From Apostichopus japonicus (Eukaryota > Echinodermata > Holothuroidea > Aspidochirotida > Stichopodidae), in the NCBI RefSeq assembly GCF_037975245.1, contig NC_092577.1, positions 7,967,001 through 8,031,000 of the forward strand: 64,000 bases of DNA. Direction: 5' to 3'. Below, piece by piece: positions 48,972-60,879 of this stretch (positions are counted from its first letter, which is position 1; each line of letters begins with the position of its first letter). Below the pieces are notes generated by a model. It was given only the letters and a program-made list of their open reading frames with translations. It was not told where the DNA came from and did not search any database. The position numbers and the translations under genes were made by a program.

Positions 48972-50176
48972 TGTAAGTGGGGTCAGAGACAGGGTCCTTG
49001 AATTGGTATGCGATGAGGTCAGTGACAGTGTTAGTGAATATGTCAGTGATGGCGTCAGTGACATGGTAAGTGGATTGGTATGTGATGGGGTCAGCGACAG
49101 GGTAAGTGATGGATTCAGGATAGGGTTAATAAATAGGTAAGTGATGGGGTCAGGATATGGTTAGTGAATAGGTAAGTGATGATGTCAGTGACAGGGTTAG
49201 TGAAAATTTAAGTGATGGGGTCAGTGACAGGGTAAGTGAATATGTTGGTGATGGGTCAGTGACAGGTAAGTGAATTGTTAAGTGATGAAGCCAGTGACAG
49301 GGATAGTGAATAGGTAGGTGATAGGGTCAGTGACAGGGTGAGTGAATAGGTAAGTGATGGAGTCAGTTACATGGTTAGTAATAGGTAAGAGATGGGGTCA
49401 GTGACAGGGTTAGTGAATATATAGGTGATAGGGTCAGTGACAGGGTAAGTTAATAGGTAAGTGATGGGGTCAGTGACAGGGTTAGTGAATATGTTAGTGA
49501 TGGGGTCAGTGAAAGGGTTAGTGAATAGGTAAATGATTGGTCAGGTGACATTGTGAGTGAATAGGTAAGGGATTGGTTAAGTGATAGGGTTTGTTAATTA
49601 AAAAGTGACGGAATCAGTGATATGATTGGTGAATAGGTAAGTGATGGATCAGTGACAGGGTTAGTGAATAGGTATGTGATGGGGTCAGTGACAGGGTAAG
49701 TGATAGATTCAGGATAAGGTTAATGATGAGGTAAGTGATGAGGTCAGTGACAGGGTAAGTGAATATTTAAGTGATGGGGTCAGTGACAGGGTTATTTAAT
49801 AGGTATGTGATGGGGTCAGGGACAGGGTAAGTGAATATGTAAGTGATGGGTCAGTGACAGGTAAGTGAATTGATAAGTGATGAAGTCAGTGACAGGGTTG
49901 GTGAATAGGTAGGTCATAGGTTCAGTGACAGGTTTAGTTAATATGTAAGTGATGGGGTCAGTGACAGGGTTAATGAATAGGTAAATGATTGGCCAGGTGA
50001 CAGGGTAAGTGAATATGTAAGGGATTGTGTAAGTGGTAGGGTTTGTTAATTGGAAAGTAATGGAGTCAGTGATATGGTTGGTGAATAGGTAAGTGATGGA
50101 TCAGTGGCAGGGTTAGTGAATAGGTATGTGATGGGATAAGTGATGGGGTAAGGGACAGTGTTAGTGAATAGGTAAG
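48972..50176 (+). repeat. 36-bp minisatellite (trimer of a 12-mer)
   Basis: About 33 units with the consensus pieces AGGTAAGTGATGGGG, TCAGTGACAGGG and TTAGTGAAT. The three pieces are themselves variants of a 12-mer (TNAGTGANNGGG), so the 36-bp unit is a higher-order trimer. Unit order is disrupted in places (for example 48990-49140 and 49540-49620). The array ends about 160 bp from the last recognised NLR-2 exon, and lies in its 3' flank or a following intron. Confidence 0.92.
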
Positions 50177-50336
50177 GAAAATGATAAAGGAGACCTGACA
50201 AAGTATCGCACTATTTTCTGGGTAACTAAAACCTAATAATGAATATTGATTATTACTATAAATTAATCGTAACATCAAATCAAAGCAAAGGCAAAGACAC
50301 AAAACCATTAATCTTAGTCTTGTAATATGATCTTAC

Positions 50337-53300
50337 CACTCTATTGTAGTCTTCTTCAGTGAGATCAGTGTTGTCGATTTTGTGCTGGAAAAAAATAAAA
50401 CAAATTTAACACTCAGATCACGACAGAGTGGCATAAAGGTACTTCTATCTTCATGCGATAAATTTAAACACTATCTAATATTTTCATTTACATTGTTGCA
50501 GCGTTGATGTCAACCTAAAGTATTGCTTAAAATCTCGAAAAATCAACGCAATATGATTCGGAAAGAAATCTACCAGGGAATTTCTGACAGAAAGAAATTT
50601 GACATAGTAGAAATAATGATGTAATGTTCTTTTATAAAATGATGAAAAGAATTCATGAATCATAAAGTAAGTCACGTTATTGATATTTTGATATGATTTA
50701 AACTGATCCATACCTCCCAAGTACCAGAGTTGAGATTCAAACGATACCAAACTTCTGATGGATACCATAAAACTGAAAAGAGATGGAAATGTCTTACATT
50801 TAGTAAAATAACTTATTTTTTAAAGACCATCCTTTAGATCTTCAACACAAACCTTTAGTCGTACAATAACAGGTGACGTCATACCAATTATCTGACGTCA
50901 TACAAAGCACAATGACGTCACACCTACCTGTCATAATTTTATCACTAGATACCACAACCATTGGTATATATATACACTGATCAATTGTTTTACGTATTTT
51001 ATTCCGTGTAGATTTCGTAAAGGGTGTTAAATAATTAGAGGGATGCTAGTCATTGCTAAAGCAAAGAAGACATTACAGTTGAAACACTACACGTTTGTTA
51101 CCAGTGTCAATTTAACAAGTATTTTAAAACTGAGTCTGTTGTTATTATAAAATGTATATTCAGATAAAGTATTATTTTCATGATTTCATCAATTACCTTC
51201 AACATTATTTTCAGTTAATAACGTCAATAGTGCACGACGATGAAATCCGACGGGTAACATCGAATAGTTAAATCTGTGGAGAAAAAAAAAAACATCAAAA
51301 AATAGAACAATGATTGAACTTTGAATTTCCTGCGATTTAAATTGTTGTTTTTTAAACTTGGGATTACCAACAAATACTGCCATTGAATCCAGGGTCTTCA
51401 GTACAGGTTTGTACCAGGGCCTCTGTATATACAAACATTTACAAAATATTACATCAGCCCAGTAGAGTAGGTCCTGACCATGAGCGTAGGAACCCAATTG
51501 AATTGGGGGGGGGGGGGGTGAGAGTTGTAACGATTTACCTGAAAATGTTATCCCCCTGAAGCCCCCTCACTTTTGAACCTCGTATTCGTTATAAGGAATG
51601 CCCTAGTGGTATTTTTCATAACATCGTCTTGGACAGAGAAGGAAAGCATGGAATTCTAACTGTGTCAAAACTCCACAACAGTAATGTCAGGTTATAATCA
51701 GGCAAGCTTAGAATGTTAGTCTAATTAACAGAAGCTGACTTTTGTATAGAACCAATGATACTCATCAAAAATATTATTGCAGTTTAGTTTTGTTTGTTGG
51801 CAGTGCTTGAAACAATATCAGCATATTGTCTGAATTTCAGTAAAATGTCTTCTTGTTTTTGTTTTTGTTTTGTGGTGGGGAGGGGGTGGGCTATAGTCAC
51901 CTATCCCCGACTCCTTCGCCTAATGATCCTGGCGGTAACTTACCTGTCAAAAGGATTATGATAATCTTTTAGAGGACTGGGGTATGACCTACCGGAAGTG
52001 ATGTCATCACTACCACTAACGAGAGAAGAACGCATATAGGGAAGTTGTAGCATTCGTAGTATTCGTATACTTTACAAATGCCCCGAAGTCAATAACTAAT
52101 GTAAGCAGTAATTTTGACATAACTACGTCAATGAATCGCAATCTGTCACTGCACATTCTTGTAAAACTTTCTTTTTCCACACCAACAGACAGGAGTCATA
52201 CAGTGTCATTCTTGAACAAAATGATTTTGGATACAAAGTTATCTACTGGTAAACATGCCTGCGGTGTTGTCGAGTCGCTGTACTCTTACTACTCACTTCC
52301 ACAGGTGCTTTTTATAATGATGAACTAAGAAAGCTTACTCGAAGAACCACTTGAAATAAGATAAATTTATTTACGGCATATGTTTATGTACTCCTCCATT
52401 TTACACCGGTTCACATACATTTATCTGCGGCATTTCTTTACCTACTACTCCATTTAACACCGGTCCACTCAGTCTTTATTTAGCCTCAAGAGAAACACTC
52501 CAATAGAGTTCCCTTCGCCAGACCGCGACAGACGCAATGTACTTGTTATGACTAAGATCTTCAAGATGCATAATTTACCTTACTTTCTTCAGTTTTTTAC
52601 ACTTTGCTACAAAGCTGAGTATTCCATCCAACTCAATGTCTGTCATTTCGTGTCCGTTTTGCTCAAACCAAAGTTGCTCAACGTTCTCTAGTATTGGAAT
52701 ACGAAGTTGAGATTTAAGGACAATATGACTGGTTAAGACATCTACTGACTGGAAAGACTCAAAGAGATATAAACTTGAAACTGGTATCTGTAATGAAAGA
52801 ATAAGTAGAACGATTATTAATAGTATTTTATTGATTAATCATCAATCAACAGTTAAGTTTACTGAATATTTATATCTGATATGTGGCACAATAATCGCAG
52901 TTTTTTATTGTCTAAGTTCCTTTTATAATTGTCGAGCAATTTACATCATCTGATCTTTAACAACGTGGTGTTTTCGAAATTATAATTCGTTCTGTGAAAT
53001 CACATAATCAGAATCGATAGATTTGAGTTGTTCATGTTTACATAATAAATGCCCGTGTCTATTACATCAGTACCATGTCTCTACGTGAACAGTTACTGTA
53101 GTGTTCATTCTTCTGGTTATATATATTAACGATGCATTTCATCATCATGACCATAGGAGATTGGCGGAAAATGTTGAATATTAAAACCAGTGTGTTTGTT
53201 GGTTTCCTTACTTTTTATCATTTCATATATTTTCTTTTATAAAAGATAGATATTTTCAAGCATTTACATAGCGTTCACATTATGCGCACACCATACATAC

Positions 53301-56300
53301 TAGTGGTGTGCCACATGACACATTGTGCTCGGCCTTGTAACAAGTTCAGAATGGTGAATTTACTCTATACTATACCTTTTCTCTAGCAGCGATGTTTATC
53401 AGTTGTAAAACAGATCTCTGTATTACCCTAGTATCTTGATTTCTCATCTGTAATGTTCTGGAACAGATTTCTCTCAGATTGTCTTTAATGCCATCTACCT
53501 TTCCACGTTGTTCAAGTAAACACAACATCACAAAGACATCTCCACATTCTACATGGCTCAGATAATCTAATATGTGTTTTGCACATGCAGGATTTAAGCC
53601 ACACGCAAATCGGTAAAGGTACTGGAAGGTAAAAGGATCCAAGTCCTCTAGTATTTCGAGTCCTTCGTCTCCATCAGACTTAATATCGGGATCATCAACC
53701 TTAGCGATGACGTCAGCCAAATAATGAGCAGCGAACCAATCACAGTAAAGGTTGTGATAAAATTTGATAATTTTAATGACTTCAGAATTTGATAGAGGTT
53801 CTTCAGTTTGGTTTGATATTCTTTCCTCCTCTCGTAATATCCCAATGCTTATGAAAGTTTCAATAAAAGATTCTCCAATCTCTTTGATAAGTAAATCTTT
53901 CTTCCACTGAGGACTTTCTGATTGTAACTGAAGACCCTGAAACGAAAGTCTATTAAACTCCTGGTTGTGTTTCTCACTTGTTACAAAGCCACTGTCCATA
54001 TAAGCACATTCCATCTTATTATCAAAATGACTATAAAAAGAGCTGATCACGTGACTGAAGAAACTGGTCATGGAGGTAAAATGCAATAGTTCACTTTCAG
54101 TCTCGTGAGAGAGGTGAGCATACGTAACAAAGATTAAAGGGATCTGATAGAATTCATAGAGGATTGAAGTACTTGGAAGCCATTCCTTGATAACATTCAG
54201 TGTTTCATCATCATTACCTGATGTTAATACTTCACGTACGTACATTTCCTGTGTTTCAGTACTAAATCCCGTTAATCTTACAAGGTTAGTCCAATCAACA
54301 CATTCTTGAGGTATTTTACCTGATCGTGTTGTAACGATAAGTTTACATTTTGGTAAGATTATTTTCTTGATGATATTCATGAAATGATTTGATAGACTGT
54401 GGTGAGGGTACTCGTCAATCCCATCTAGCACAATCACTAAAGAGGTTTCTGCTTCACTAAGTATTTCTTCAATATCATCAATAGAAAAATTAGAGTCTTT
54501 GGATAAAACGAAACATTTAATAGCCTCATAAATAGACGACACACCTGATAATTGTCTCATCTTAACTACAATCAATATGTCTACGTCACACAGACAAGAT
54601 TCCTCGTCATTAGCACACCACTCATACGTGAGTTGTAAGGTTAGGAATGATTTACCGGACCCTGGTTCACCTTCAATAATCCATCGGTTATCTTCCATTA
54701 CATTTTTGTTAAAAATGTCTTTGTAAGAATCTAGTTTCTGCCAGCGATGTTGATGTTTAGTCTGATCTTTAGAGAGATATTCAACTCCTCCATCGAGAAA
54801 CAAACGTTGGACTGGGTATTGTTTCTCTAAGAAAGGGATTGGTCGAATGGACCGATATGAATATTCATATTCCGTTTTCAGCTCTGCTTTGAATTGCTCC
54901 ATACGGTCTGAGAAATGCAAATTAAAGAAAATAAAAAGACATATCATCTTCGAAAATCAAACTATATACTGCATATGAATATCTGGATATGAAATTACAG
55001 AGGAGGTTGTTTTACATCAACAGGTTTGGTCAGGAAATAAAGAAAAAAACATATGCAAATGAGGAGGGAAAGGGAGGCAGTCGGGACGTTTAACTAGTTG
55101 GTTTGTACAAATGGTACCACTAAGCCAATACAGAAGGTTCATAACATTTGCTATACTGTATTCCTTATGTGACATTTCTACTGTCGTAATGCCCTAATGG
55201 GGATAATGTGTCCTTTATAAATGTTTAGAACCGAATATCTGTTCAGATAGGATCAGTAACACCAATTTCAATCCACATTTAACCACTGTTATATATGGCT
55301 TGCAGCAATGTATCAATCATTGTACATTGCTTTGCAGACATGGATGAATGCTTTTGTATAAACCCTTACATTAATTTGAATAAGCGTAGGAGCCAACAAA
55401 ATAACAAATATAAGATTTTTATTGAGCGTTCACTTATGGAAGGTAAGTGTGAATATCAAGAAAACGTATCCATTTGCAACTACTGAGGTGGGGGGGGGGG
55501 GGGCGTAACTATAGGAGAAGTAAACGTGCCCCTCGCCAGAAGTACATTGAGCTTTGGTAAATCCTTAAACAATACATGTCCCATTTCTTCGTCAAACTGT
55601 TGATGGATATTAGGGAAACTGCCCAATGGATTTGTTCATCTGTAAATCTAAACCTACTTTTAAGTATGGACTCTTCCAAGTTTGGTGTTACTAGCGGATC
55701 GGACGCAGCGGCTGCATCCTCCTGCCCATCTTCTTCCTTTGATTTTCTGTCCATTATAAATGTTCCTTATGTACCGTTGGACGAAACTGCTGCGGAGTTT
55801 TAGATTTAAAACAATGGAAACCATTGAGTCAGTTGTAAACTTAAGTCCACCTGAGTCAATTTAGGTGAAACATCGATTCATAGATATTTATGTAACATCT
55901 GTCTCTAATTCCTTGATTCTGCTGTTCAAAATAATACATATATTTCCATACTATGCCATACCTATATTTTATTCCTTTTTCCTACTACTTGTTATAATGA
56001 ATAGAATTCCATAGTATGTAAAACCGATCACTATGTCACTATTTTTATTATTTTTTAAATTTTATTTTATTGCCTTCGATAATTATTAATGAGTCCTGCT
56101 CGGTGCAGAAGCACTGCTTCCAGAGGAGCACTCAATACAAGATAAATATACAATATTATGCAGTAGAAAAACGGTAAACATCCAAAAGCACAAAAAGGAC
56201 GGCAAAAAAAGATAGACAAACAAATATCAGACATCTATACTACTGTATATTAGTCTTAATGTTGCGTTTAAAAATATTAACATTTGGCAAGCATTTAAGA

Positions 56301-57698
56301 TTTGGGGGAAGACTGTTGCAACGACCTGCCTCCAGGAAGTTTAAATGACCTTTTACCATTCCCAGATCTAACAGGAGCAAGTTAAACATTATTAGAGCAG
56401 CTAGATCTAGTTACGAAAGAATGGCTATCTCTCAGTAGAATTGTATTATCAGTATGGTAATCTGAAGCCAGGCACATATATACATTAGAATATTCCTGAA
56501 ATATAATGCACGTTGACGGACATTTAGCCACCTCAATTCAGCAAAAATATTTGTAACATATACATAACGAAGCCCAAACCCTGCAGGACCAATCTAGCTG
56601 CACGATTTTGAAGAACCTGAACCCGGTCAACCAATTTGTTCGTCGCCGTAGTCCAAACGGCAGAACAGTAATCGATATGGGGTACAATTAGAGCGTTGTA
56701 CAGAGTATTACGTGTGTGCTGGTCAACACAACAACTAAGTTTTTTTTTAGAATACCCAGTTTCTGTGATATTTTTGCAGTAATTTTGTCAATATGTATTT
56801 CCCATTTAAAAAAGGGGTCGAACCACATTCCAAGGTATTTGAATGCAGACACATTTTCAAGTAAATCATTTTCAATTTTTACATTGAGGGATTAACATAT
56901 TTGTATTATTTGAAAGGAACCAAACGTATAAATTTGGATTTAAAAGCATTACGTGTCAGCTTATTAGTGTTCATCCAATCAGAAACATCTTCCAGGTCCA
57001 AATTTATTGACCCTTTCGATATTTAATTTGTATTATGAACTAAACATGATGGCAGTATCACCGGCATAAAGTAACACCATACAATTCGAAACTACAGTAG
57101 GAAGGTCATTAATAAAAACGATAAATAAAAGTGGACCTAATATGGATCACTGGGGTACACCAATTGTAACAGGTCTTGCATCAATTTAACCCCATCAATG
57201 ATAGTAGCTTGTTCTCTATTTGTCAAATAATTAGGGAACCAGGCCAGCTCATTATCCTGTATCTAATAATAGGATATTTTACGCAGAAGAATCTCATGGT
57301 TGATTGTAGCAAAGGTTTTTGTTAGGTCTACCAGTGATCCGATTCTTCATAATAATACATATAAATCAATACTATAAAACACTAACTTGTTATTCCTTGT
57401 TCATACTACTCGTTATAATGAATATAATTTCATAATATGTAATACCGATTACTATGTCTTTGGTTCTGCTGTTCATAATGATGTATATATTTCATTAGTA
57501 TATAATATCTGTCTTTAAATCCTTGTTCCTACTACTCGTTATAATGCATATATTTCCATCATATGTTCGGTACTATCTGTCTGTCACTCCTGGTTCCTGT
57601 TACTCATAATAGCCTAATGCAGTTATAGACCTACCTTTATTTTATGTGTCATATTTCCCATTGCAATACTCACCACCAACAGTAACTTCAGCAGCCAT
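50337..57698 (-). CDS. NLR-2: NACHT NOD-like receptor with small LRR-like 3' exons
   Basis: Predicted cytosolic innate sensor. Exon 1 (57674-57698) encodes MAAEVTVG plus one base, after an in-frame TGA, and ends at GTGAGT. Exon 2 (53376-54907) follows a CATTTCTCAG acceptor and restores Asp; the join gives 519 codons. Motifs: IRPIPFLEK N-terminal segment, Walker A GEPGSGKS (about 88-95), Walker B VIVLDGIDEY (about 166-175), VTTR (about 200-203), then FYHNLYCDWFA and DPFTFQYLYRFACG. Five further exons join in frame with GT-AG borders: 52579-52787 (LRR-like, with LWFEQNGHEMTDIEL), 51944-51976 (PLKDYHNPFD), 51197-51273 (FNYSMLPVGFHRRALLTLL), 50714-50772 (LWYPSEVWYRLNLNSGTWE) and 50337-50384 (HKIDNTDLTEEDYNRV). 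The end is open: either the GTAAGA donor at 50336 is used, or translation runs through it to a TGA 18 codons on. Confidence 0.85.
52369..52475. repeat. Short direct duplication in an NLR-2 intron
   Basis: TTTACGGCATATGTTTATGT with CCATTTTACACCGGTTCAC is repeated at about 60 bp distance as ATCTGCGGCATTTCTTTACC with CCATTTAACACCGGTCCAC. It lies upstream of exon 51944-51976. Confidence 0.5.
55512..55754 (-). other. Unidentified ORF within NLR-2 intron 1
   Basis: An 81-codon minus-strand frame with an acidic/basic start (KSKEEDGQEDAAAASD) and the segment ILKSRFRFTDEQIHWAVSLI. The RFRFTDEQI part loosely recalls the N-terminal region of PIF/Harbinger transposases (FRF followed by a helix), but this is weak. 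An in-frame stop lies a few codons upstream. It could be a transposon scrap, or an exon skipped in my gene model. Confidence 0.2.
55880..57640. repeat. About 65-bp tandem array split by a retrotransposon
   Basis: Units with CTACTACTCGTTATAATGAA, TTCCATARTATGT and CGATTACTATGTC occur at about 55880-56037 and again at about 57345-57640. The non-LTR relic lies between. The array lies in intron 1 of NLR-2. Confidence 0.65.
56038..57340 (-). pseudogene. 5'-truncated non-LTR retrotransposon, reverse transcriptase relic
   Basis: Read on the minus strand, successive fragments match a LINE-type reverse transcriptase. These are VDLTKTFATINHEILL (motif around FDTINHEIL), GVPQ followed by a stop and SILGPLLFIVFINDLP, then YAGDT in place of the catalytic YADD motif. 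Next come PHIDYCSAVW and VQVLQNRAARLVLQG, the familiar C-terminal part. The reading frame shifts at least once, and one Gly codon of GVPQGS is TGA. The 3' end is an A/T-rich tail near 56038-56075. The element is inactive, lacks its 5' half, and sits in NLR-2 intron 1 in the same orientation as the gene. CR1/Jockey-like affiliation is likely but not certain. Confidence 0.85.
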
Positions 57699-57791
57699 AC
57701 TGATATTATCAGGTCGAGTTGAGCGGATTCAGTGACAAAACATATACGAAACACGATAACTCCATGCAAAGGAAACATCCAGCAAGTATCA

Positions 57792-57803
57792 AAGATGGCG
57801 TCG
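57792..57803. promoter_or_regulatory. YY1-like motif upstream of NLR-2
   Basis: AAGATGGCGTCG lies about 97 bp upstream of the NLR-2 start codon and matches the motif upstream of NLR-1. A plus-strand frame begins at the ATG within it (MASMKALHIRC), but it is short and probably incidental. Confidence 0.5.
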
Positions 57804-57999
57804 ATGAAAGCATTGCATATACGGTGTATGATCGGCTCTTATAGTCAAAGTCCATTTTCGTCAGTTGAAATAATCGCAGTATGTGTTTGCATAACGTATT
57901 GTTATATCTGGTATTGATGCGAAGCTTGAGTTTACTCTGTTCGAAGTTCAATTTTTTTCTTTTTGGACTTGCTATGCTATGTGTAATGCAAGCAATGAT

Positions 58000-60230
58000 A
58001 CCGTTTAGTTTTTAGTGATGTTTGAATTGCAACTTATCAGACTGTATGGGGAACAATGAATACCCTCACAAATTATCCTTACAAAGCGAAAGAAAGAAAT
58101 GATTGGAATATCTCCGTGTTTCATTTTAGATACATTTATAGTGCTCAGCAGCATTACTCAAGTATTTCAAGAACGATAGGAAAAACAAACGAAAAAAATC
58201 ATCCATCGATCACATTTTAACATTATACCCACATTATAATATATTCTACTCCCTCGCACTTGACCAGTGTGAATAGTTTGCAAGAAAAGATGAGAACTTA
58301 CTCCAATAATGAACTTAAAATTATTTACCTCTTTTGAACGTAACACTGGTGATCTTTAAACAGTAGGAATAGTCAGGTTTGGAATTACTACGATATTTAT
58401 GTATCAAACTACACATTATCCTGTATAACGTGTATCCACACACTGACTGAAATAAAGCTATCTATGTCACTAAATTTATCAGATGTCACATAATAACATA
58501 GAAATCTGCTAAAATCCGTACAAACCATTTTCGGTTAAACACAAATCATTGCCGATAATGAATGACGTGCTGTTGTTCACTGCTTGGTAAATCCGCGCAA
58601 TATCGTAACGTGAGGGTTTAATTATGGCGGGCCGGGGAGAGCGGAGGGGGTTTCTCACAAACTTTAAAAGCTATGGGACATGTGACTTTCAATGGGGCAG
58701 CTACAGAATTACTTTAAAACCGCAATTGCCAGTTCTTGAATATTTTACAACAAAAGGGCACTTTCTAATTACCTTTATATTTCTTAATTTATCAACACAA
58801 GAACATTAGTAAATGTAACAATAGGGCACTTTCTCATTACAAAAATGAACTTAATTAATGAAATGGGGTACCTTTACATTGGTGATTCTACACAAAACTG
58901 GGTTGGGAATGTTACCCAATCCCGGCCCAATTTTATAGCCCTAAAGTTGACTATTAAATACTAAGTCGACATACAATAAACAGCTGGTGATTACTGGAAT
59001 TAATCGCCGGGTCTTAGCCAGGCATTTCTAATAGGGTGTCTCATCTGTTACTGTTACTGATCCATCTGGTGCGAAGTAAAATCCCGATAGATTTAGATTA
59101 TTGATACAATGAGAGAAAAGTTTTTTTTTTTTTAAATAGGTAGCATCAATTATAAATCTAGGCAGACGCAAACACAAATATTATCATGGACGTCGTATAA
59201 AACGTGGCACTACGGTTACTATGAATGCTGTTATCTGTGTTTCCCGCATTCCGTTGCTTTAGGGCAAGGCCACTTTGGCCTTGAATGGGGCAAAATTTTA
59301 AAGGGCACCAAGTCCATGAGGTAGGCACCAACGCCAACTTGCATATAAACGAAGGGCAACAAGGCCATAAAAAATAAATATCATAAAACAATTTCTGTCC
59401 CAGGTCCTGGCGGCTGTTTTAATGAAGCAGAACAGTAGAATGTGGTCTCTCTCACTTTGCTTCACTTTTTGTCAATATAAATATTTAACCCCTACTCTTA
59501 TTCCTTCCTCACCCTTAGCAAAATCAACCATAATTATGGTAACTCAACTCATACATTTATGGACAGACTCTGATTATGGGGGTGTCTCGTGTAAACTGTA
59601 CACCCTCATCAGTTTACTGGAGTAGTCCTCAATCCATGCCAACACTAATTGAACAGAATAATATTCAACCAAATATGCCTTTTTGAGTTTGATGGGTTGT
59701 TTTAGGGGTGGTTAGGCTTATAGGGTTAATGCTGAAAATGTAACTAACAAAAGCAAGTTCTTTTAAACTTGTTTATTGATGCTGAAAAATTATTAACGAC
59801 GTTTTTTTTCAGGCTTAGGGAGGCTCTTTTCCAAAGTTCAATATGATGTTAACGGAAATGGTTGTAAGCATTTAACAGGATAAAGAAAGCCCAATTACCC
59901 TCTTCCTAGTGCTGCGACCGTATAGCAAATTTATTAAAATTTTAATCGCAACAAGTTGTGATCGTTTAGCAAATAACGTCAAGTCACCGAATAAATGACG
60001 AAAAATCAATAACCCATCAACCGAAATAGAAAACACAGTTTTACTTCCGCTGAAGGTGCCCTTTCCTTAAATCATGTATATTTTCGTGTGTGGATAAAAT
60101 CACTCACCACCAAATATCAAAAATTATCAACCGCTGAAAAGGAATCGAAGTTAAACATCAATCCATCGCCACAACAACGGTGTACGTAAAATACAACATT
60201 CACTTTTTAGGACATAGCACATACCTTCCA
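58000..60230. other. Intergenic, no recognised gene
   Basis: Short frames only. ATTATGGCGGGCCGGGG at 58621 resembles a start context, but the frame behind it shows no known features. A poly-T tract sits at about 59120. Confidence 0.45.
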
Positions 60231-60239
60231 AACTGCCGA

Positions 60240-60874
60240 TTTCCAGCAAATAAAAAGGTTTTTTTGCATACCGATGATTAGGCTACATTTCCCATTGACT
60301 TAGTGTAGTTGTTAGGCTAACATGTTGTCGCAGGTTGCAGTATATCATGGATATGTTAGTTCTAGCTAATTGCGTCACAATTTCAACGAATACAGAGATG
60401 CTTGGGATAGATTTTCCCGTTGTGGTGTTCGGCTACCATGCGAGCGACGATAGCAGCAAGGAAAGTATGTAAACAAAGCTACGCAAAGTATTGTTTTTTT
60501 TTTTTTTGCAAACCGATGAATAGCCTACATTTCCCATTGACTTAGTGTGGTTGTTAGGCTAATACGTGGTCGTAGATTGCAGTTTTTCATGGATATTTTT
60601 ATATTTCTTTGCGACACAACTTGAGCGAATAAACAGATGGCTAGGTAAGATTTCCATGTTGACTTAGTATGAAGTTAGGCTACCATGTGTTCGGAGATTT
60701 GTGGGGATTTTAGGTTTTTGTCGCTGGTACTGAAATTGCTTAGTGGAGTCCGTAATTTGACAGTGACTGTGCGGGAAATTCCCGGTGATTGTGCGCGACC
60801 CGCGCACTGCTTCAAATTTTATCCGGGATTGCGAGAACTGTTAGCGCGATCCGCGCTGCTACTGCAAACCCTAG
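60240..60874. mobile_element. Relative of the 17.8-kb hAT-like element, inverted
   Basis: CCCATTGACTTAGTGTAGTT (about 60291) and CCCATTGACTTAGTGTGGTT (about 60533), with a third weaker copy near 60658, are the reverse complement of the internal tandem unit of the 17831-19036 element. The right side ends with GCTACTGCAAACCCTAG, which as reverse complement resembles CAGGGTTCGCATTAGC at 18251, so a shared terminus is likely. The left boundary and target duplication were not found. Confidence 0.6.
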
Positions 60875-60879
60875 CTAAA

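Noticed and set aside
50066-50308. ORF with repeated SLTLSLTPSL peptide
   Set aside because: It is the minus-strand translation of the 36-bp minisatellite, whose 12-mer substructure preserves frame.
50484-50768. 94-codon minus-strand ORF
   Set aside because: It overlaps NLR-2 exon 50714-50772 in a different frame; the spliced frame joins neighbouring exons whereas this one does not.
53648-53845. 65-codon minus-strand ORF
   Set aside because: Out-of-frame shadow inside the NLR-2 NACHT exon.
57732-57917. Plus-strand ORF including MASMKALHIRC from the YY1-like motif
   Set aside because: Short, no features; the ATG is part of the YY1-like motif shared with the NLR-1 promoter, where the corresponding frame differs.
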